Shown here: positions 3,972-7,837 of the stretch, piece by piece | Layout: each line of letters opens with the position of its first letter | Numbering within the stretch: position 1 is the first letter of the stretch | Source of the DNA: Sphingosinicella sp041621755 | Lineage (GTDB): Bacteria; Pseudomonadota; Alphaproteobacteria; Sphingomonadales; Sphingomonadaceae | Direction of reading: 5' to 3' | Length of the DNA: 7,837 nucleotides | Assembly: GCA_041621755.1 (NCBI GenBank) | Contig: JBFKAE010000143.1 | Location: 1 to 7,837, forward strand | Program-made: the position numbers and the translations under genes | The notes under the pieces: model-generated | Database searches by the model: none | Seen by the model: only the letters and a program-made list of their open reading frames with translations | Told to the model about the DNA's origin: nothing

Positions 3972-5738
3972 CTATTTTCGGCCGAACAGTTTTTCTATGT
4001 CGGCGCGCGCCAGTTTCACATAGGTCGGACGCCCGTGATTGCACTGCCCAGAGTGCGGGGTCGCTTCCATTTCGCGTAGCAGCGCGTTCATTTCGGCAAC
4101 CCCAAGCCGCCGACCGGCGCGAACACTGCCGTGGCAGGCGAGCGTGGCGAGCACCTCGTCGATCTTCTCTTTCAGGCTGTGCACGCCACCCAGCGCGGTG
4201 ATATCGTCGACAAGGTCGCGGACAAGCGCCTTGGCGTCGGTTTCGCCAAGCAGCGCCGGGGTTGAACGCACAAGGACCGCACCCGCGCCAAAGCGTTCGA
4301 TTTCAAGCCCCATGGCCGCTAGATCTTCGGCATAAGCTTCGATGCGATCGGCCTCGCTTTCTTCAAGCTCGACAACCTCGGGAAGCAAAAGCGCCTGCGA
4401 CTTGACGCGACCATCGGCCATCGCCGCCTTCATTTTTTCAAGCGTCAGGCGTTCATGCGCGGCATGCTGGTCGACGAGCACGAGGGCATCTTCGGTTTCC
4501 GAGACGATCCATGATTCGTGCACCTGCCCGCGCGCTGCGCCCAGCGGATAGGTCCTGTAATCGGCGTGATCGGCTGCAGACGATTCGGCGGGTGTCAGTG
4601 CAGGTTCCGCACGGGCCATTGGCGGCATTGAAAAATTCAGCCCGCGATCCGAAAACATGGCCTGCGTCCGTGGCAGCGGCGTCTGGGTTTCCGGACGGAA
4701 TGCCGAAAGGGCAGCGTCCGACACCGTCGTTGCTGCATGGCCACTGCCAGTGTCGAGCGCGTGCCGCAGACCCGAGACAATCAGCCCACGCACCAGCGCC
4801 GGATCACGAAAGCGCACCTCGGTCTTTGCCGGATGCACGTTCACATCAACAAAGTCGTGTGGCACATCCATAAAAAGTGCCAATACCGGGTGACGGTCGC
4901 GCGCAAGAAGATCGCGATAGGCACCCCGCACCGCGCCAAGCAGCAAGCGATCCTTGACCGGACGACCATTGACAAACAGGTACTGATGATCGGCCGCACC
5001 CCGACTGTAGGTCGGCACAGCGGCAAGCCCGCCAAGTTTCAAGCCCTCGCGCTCAAGATCGACAGCAACGGCATTATCGGTGAAATCATTGCCCAATATT
5101 GCGCTGAGCCGCGCAATGCGGGCGCTTTCAAGCATGTCACCACCGCCTTGGGTTTCAAGCAGTTTTCGTCCACCATGACTGACCGAAAACGCCACATCCG
5201 AACGCGCCATGGCAAGCCGCCGCAAGACATCCATCGTTGCGCCAAGTTCGGCGCGCGCCGATTTCATGAATTTGCGCCGTGCGGGAACCTTGCCGAACAG
5301 ATCCTCGACCGAAACGCGCGTGCCCTGCGCCAAGGATGCCGGACCATCGGCGATAACGCGGCCATGATCAACTTCGACTTCCCACCCCTCGCCATTTGCC
5401 GTGCGGCTGGCGATACGGAAATGGCTGACGCTTGCGATCGAAGGCAAGGCTTCGCCGCGAAAGCCCATAGTGGCAATGGCTTCAAGGTCTCCGGTCGGCA
5501 ATTTCGACGTCGCGTGGCGTTCGAGCGCAAGACGCACGTCATCGGCATCCATGCCACAACCATCATCGCTGACAGAGATGAATTGCAGCCCGCCATCCTC
5601 AAGCGCGACGGCAATGCGCATAGCACCGGCATCAAGCGCATTTTCAACGAGTTCCTTGACCGCACTTGCCGGACGTTCAACCACTTCACCGGCGGCGATA
5701 CGATTGACGAGCGATTCGGGGAGACGGCGGATCGACAT
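3972..5738 (-). CDS. mutL: DNA mismatch repair endonuclease MutL
   Basis: A 588-residue MutL, the cytoplasmic ATPase that links MutS mismatch recognition to strand incision. The N-terminal GHKL ATPase motifs are complete: ELVENALDAG (29-38, with E29 and N33), DDGCGM (58-63) and TMGFRGEAL (90-98). The conserved FVNGRP (255-260) and VNVHPAKTEV (299-308, with K305) follow. After a variable linker (about 330-395) comes the dimerisation/nuclease domain, with DQHAAHERLTLE (423-434), a full DQHA(x)2E(x)4E metal site. ACHGSVRAGR (534-543), CNHGRP (566-571) and a terminal FGRK also match nicking MutLs. QALLLP (448-453) fits the beta-clamp-binding motif QxxLxP. This points to MutH-independent repair. 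ATG 5738 gives the family N-terminus and has AGGA upstream; an in-frame ATG at 5873 would add an unrelated 45-residue leader. It is divergent from mreB and convergent with tRNA-Gly. Confidence 0.98.
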   Translation of the reverse strand: MSIRRLPESLVNRIAAGEVVERPASAVKELVENALDAGAMRIAVALEDGGLQFISVSDDGCGMDADDVRLALERHATSKLPTGDLEAIATMGFRGEALPSIASVSHFRIASRTANGEGWEVEVDHGRVIADGPASLAQGTRVSVEDLFGKVPARRKFMKSARAELGATMDVLRRLAMARSDVAFSVSHGGRKLLETQGGGDMLESARIARLSAILGNDFTDNAVAVDLEREGLKLGGLAAVPTYSRGAADHQYLFVNGRPVKDRLLLGAVRGAYRDLLARDRHPVLALFMDVPHDFVDVNVHPAKTEVRFRDPALVRGLIVSGLRHALDTGSGHAATTVSDAALSAFRPETQTPLPRTQAMFSDRGLNFSMPPMARAEPALTPAESSAADHADYRTYPLGAARGQVHESWIVSETEDALVLVDQHAAHERLTLEKMKAAMADGRVKSQALLLPEVVELEESEADRIEAYAEDLAAMGLEIERFGAGAVLVRSTPALLGETDAKALVRDLVDDITALGGVHSLKEKIDEVLATLACHGSVRAGRRLGVAEMNALLREMEATPHSGQCNHGRPTYVKLARADIEKLFGRK

Positions 5739-5835
5739 TTCAAAGCTTCCTAGCGCGCAAAAGCCGTACTCGCCAGACCCCTCGGAACAACGCTTTTTCA
5801 ACCATAGTTGTTTAGGCAAAAGGGAAAGCCGTGCT

Positions 5836-5853
5836 AAGCGGAGCAAGCGGAGC
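5836..5853. repeat. Two tandem copies of a 9-bp unit in the mutL/mreB intergenic region
   Basis: AAGCGGAGC occurs at 5836-5844 and again immediately at 5845-5853. It lies about 100 bp upstream of both mutL and mreB. It could be a small regulator site pair or a slippage duplication; nothing decides between these. Confidence 0.5.
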
Positions 5854-5865
5854 CTTTCGCACCAC

Positions 5866-5895
5866 TTGCACATTGTTTAAGTACAGGTCTTATGC
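5866..5895 (+). promoter_or_regulatory. Candidate mreB promoter
   Basis: TTGCAC (5866-5871) followed after 18 bp by TTATGC (5890-5895) is a possible sigma-70-type pair, about 45-50 bp upstream of the mreB ATG. A better -10 match, TATAAA (5924-5929), has no -35 partner and would leave almost no leader. The choice is uncertain. Confidence 0.25.
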
Positions 5896-5941
5896 GTTTC
5901 GCGGACCCGACGGTTCACCCAGGTATAAAGAGAATATTATC

Positions 5942-6979
5942 ATGCTCAGCCGCCTTTTCAGTTTTTTCAGCCAGGACATGGCCATCGACCTCGGCACGGC
6001 GAACACACTCGTTTACGTGCGCGGGCGTGGAATTGTGCTCAACGAGCCTTCCGTGGTCGCGATCGAAACGCTGAACGGTCGCAAAATCGTCAAAGCCGTC
6101 GGTAACGACGCAAAGATGATGATGGGCAAGACGCCGGGCAATGTCGAAGCCATAAGGCCGCTGCGCGATGGCGTGATCGCCGACATCTACGTCGCCGAGC
6201 AGATGATCAACCACTTCATCCGCAAGGTGCACAGCCGCAAATTTGGCAGTTTCCCTGAAATCGTCATCTGCGTGCCCTCGGGTTCGACCAGCGTCGAGCG
6301 TCGCGCCATCCGCGACGCGGCAAATAACGCAGGCGCAAGCCAGGTATTTTTGATCGAGGAACCCATGGCTGCGGCAATCGGTGCAGGCATGCCTGTCACC
6401 GAACCGATTGGCAGCATGGTCGTCGATATTGGCGGCGGCACCACCGAAGTTGCCGTGCTGTCACTGCGTGGCCTTGCCTATACAACATCAGTACGCGTCG
6501 GCGGTGACAAGATGGACGACGCCATTGTCAGCTATGTCCGCCGCAATCACAATCTGTTGATCGGTGAAGCCACGGCAGAACGCATCAAGACCACCATCGG
6601 CACGGCAAAACCGCCTGCGGACGGCGTTGGCCTGACACTTGAGATCAAAGGCCGCGATCTTATGAACGGCGTGCCAAAGGAGATCACCATCAATCAGGCG
6701 CAAATCGCCGAAGCCCTGTCGGAGCCTGTTTCGGCGATTGTCGAAGGCGTGCGGCAGGCGCTTGAAAACACAGCCCCTGAACTTGCGGCCGATATCGTCG
6801 ATCAGGGTATTGTGCTGACCGGTGGCGGCGCGCTTCTGGGACAGCTTGATGAAGTGCTTCGCGATGCGACGGGTTTGCCCGTCACCGTCGCTGACGACCC
6901 ACTGACCTGTGTGGCATTGGGAACGGGGCGCGCGCTCGAGGAACCTGTCTTCCGCGGCGTCCTTTCAACCGCGCAATAG
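5942..6979 (+). CDS. mreB: Rod shape-determining protein MreB
   Basis: The bacterial actin homologue, which polymerises on the inner face of the cytoplasmic membrane and guides the elongation cell-wall machinery with MreC, MreD, RodA and PBP2. It has 345 residues, the standard length. The N-terminus MLSRLFSFFS is an amphipathic helix of the membrane-binding type. Actin-fold ATPase motifs are complete: phosphate-1 DLGTANTLVY (16-25), the catalytic-site region IEEPMAAAIG (138-147), phosphate-2 DIGGGTTEV (162-170) and adenosine-binding LTGGGALL (292-299). ATG 5942 gives this N-terminus; an earlier in-frame ATG at 5831 only adds non-conserved residues. The ribosome site is weak (GAGA eight bases upstream). 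mreC follows 21 bp after the TAG, as in the usual mreBCD operon. The presence of mreB suggests a rod-forming or ovoid cell. Confidence 0.98.
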   Translation: MLSRLFSFFSQDMAIDLGTANTLVYVRGRGIVLNEPSVVAIETLNGRKIVKAVGNDAKMMMGKTPGNVEAIRPLRDGVIADIYVAEQMINHFIRKVHSRKFGSFPEIVICVPSGSTSVERRAIRDAANNAGASQVFLIEEPMAAAIGAGMPVTEPIGSMVVDIGGGTTEVAVLSLRGLAYTTSVRVGGDKMDDAIVSYVRRNHNLLIGEATAERIKTTIGTAKPPADGVGLTLEIKGRDLMNGVPKEITINQAQIAEALSEPVSAIVEGVRQALENTAPELAADIVDQGIVLTGGGALLGQLDEVLRDATGLPVTVADDPLTCVALGTGRALEEPVFRGVLSTAQ

Positions 6980-7000
6980 TGGCGGCGGAGGGTTAAGCGC

Positions 7001-7837
7001 GTGGCGTGGCCGCCCCGTCGATCACGCGGGCGGCAAACGCGCCGCGACCGCAACCTTGCCCTTTTGGGGCAGGCTGCGACGGGGCTTGTCGTTCTGGTCG
7101 CAATCGTATTGCTGGTCCTCAGTCGCTATAATCCCGATCGTTTCGACGCCATTCGCAGCGCCGCTGCCGACATGGTTGCGCCGCTCTGGACGGCGATCCT
7201 TGTGCCTGTCGCTGAAGTTCAGGCCGCTGCGGGTTCGGCCACGGCCTATTTCAATGCTGTCGAAAAGCTCAAGCGTCTCGAAGGCCGCGAACGGCTTTAT
7301 TTGATGGAACGCCAGCGTTACGAGCAGGCGCGCCGCGAAAATATCGAACTGAAGGCGCTGCTCGGCGTGATCGAACCCGGACGCAAGCGCGTCGGCGTCT
7401 TTGCCATCGCCGGCTCCACCACCGGCGCTTATGTCCGCTATGCGCTGATCAGCGGCGGACACAGGCACGGCGTTGCACGCGGTCAGCCGGTGCGCACGGT
7501 AAGCGGCCTTGTCGGGCGAACCATAAGCGTCGGCCGCCATGCATCGCGCGTCATGTTGCTGACCGATATCAGCAGTCGCGTACCCGCCCGGGTCGTACGA
7601 ACCGGACTTCCCGTGCTTGTCATGGGAAAGAACCTGCCACTTCTCGACGTCGATGTTTCGGGTCCGTCCAGCAGCAGCCTGAAGCCCGGCGACAGGCTGG
7701 TCACGAGCGGCGATGGCGGACTGTTCCCACCGGGCCTTCCTGTAGCAACGATCGTTCGCACCGATGGCAACCTGCCCGAGGCGCGTCCAGCCGCACCGCC
7801 GGACGGACTTGACTATGTCATTGTCGAGACTGCCTAC
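7001..7837 (+). CDS. mreC: Rod shape-determining protein MreC (3' end outside the window)
   Basis: The inner-membrane, periplasm-facing scaffold protein of the elongasome, which binds PBP2 and connects it to MreB filaments. The frame stays open for 279 codons to the window end. A basic cytoplasmic N-terminus (PRRSRGRQTRRDRN) precedes one membrane helix (about 19-40). A coiled coil follows (about 82-122), ending in the family motif RRENIELKALL (111-121), and then the beta-rich domain, including GDRLVTSGDGGLFPPGLPVA (230-249). Given usual family lengths, only a short tail is likely missing. The start is GTG 7001, because GGAGGG (6987-6992) lies eight bases upstream and the GTG at 6979 meets a stop after five codons. 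It is co-directional with mreB, 21 bp apart, and mreD would be expected next. Confidence 0.95.
   Translation, partial: MAWPPRRSRGRQTRRDRNLALLGQAATGLVVLVAIVLLVLSRYNPDRFDAIRSAAADMVAPLWTAILVPVAEVQAAAGSATAYFNAVEKLKRLEGRERLYLMERQRYEQARRENIELKALLGVIEPGRKRVGVFAIAGSTTGAYVRYALISGGHRHGVARGQPVRTVSGLVGRTISVGRHASRVMLLTDISSRVPARVVRTGLPVLVMGKNLPLLDVDVSGPSSSSLKPGDRLVTSGDGGLFPPGLPVATIVRTDGNLPEARPAAPPDGLDYVIVETAY

Noticed and set aside
4737..5753. Long open frame on the plus strand, opposite mutL
   Set aside because: It lies antisense to the clearly conserved mutL. Its translation is rich in H, R and I with no recognisable domain, as expected of a mirror frame.
1..7837. CRISPR arrays, insertion sequences, toxin-antitoxin pairs, phage genes
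   Set aside because: No repeat-spacer pattern, transposase, recombinase or phage-like protein was found on either strand.

Overview
The window looks like chromosomal DNA from an alphaproteobacterium, most likely a sphingomonad (order Sphingomonadales). This placement is inferred from protein character and gene make-up: a LuxI-type synthase of sphingomonad type, a MutL with its own endonuclease motif (the usual state where MutH is absent), an mreB-mreC pair, and moderately GC-rich codon use. No 16S rRNA or other decisive marker is present.

Layout, left to right. (1) Positions 1-99 are the tail of a plus-strand gene, probably the APS kinase domain of sulfate assimilation. A 36-bp dyad follows one base after its stop. 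(2) Positions 249-995 encode a GntR/FCD transcription regulator. (3) Positions 992-3660 are a tightly packed minus-strand cluster. Read in its own direction it holds an acyl-homoserine-lactone synthase, an overlooked 28-codon ORF, an unrecognised 79-aa protein whose start overlaps that ORF's stop (ATGA), a BaiN/YhiN-family flavoprotein and a YaiI/YqxD-family protein. Spacing suggests one operon, which meets the GntR gene tail to tail with the two stop codons sharing a TTAA. (4) Positions 3661-3893 are a non-coding stretch with several inverted repeats, upstream of both the synthase and a tRNA. (5) Positions 3894-3967 are tRNA-Gly(UCC), with CCA encoded. (6) Positions 3972-5738 are mutL on the minus strand, ending 4 bp from the tRNA. 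(7) Positions 5739-5941 are the divergent mutL/mreB promoter region. (8) Positions 5942-7837 hold mreB and mreC (the latter cut by the window end), the start of the rod-shape operon.

The right half (tRNA, mutL, mreBC) is ordinary core genome. The least explained part is the quorum-sensing cluster. It has a LuxI-type synthase with all expected active-site residues and no luxR anywhere in the window. The synthase appears to be co-transcribed with two small ORFs and two widely conserved but poorly understood enzymes. The clearest unlisted signals are the 36-bp dyad with a TGTATACA core upstream of the GntR gene, the ATGA-coupled 28-codon ORF, and a 16-bp dyad upstream of the synthase that could be a regulator site.
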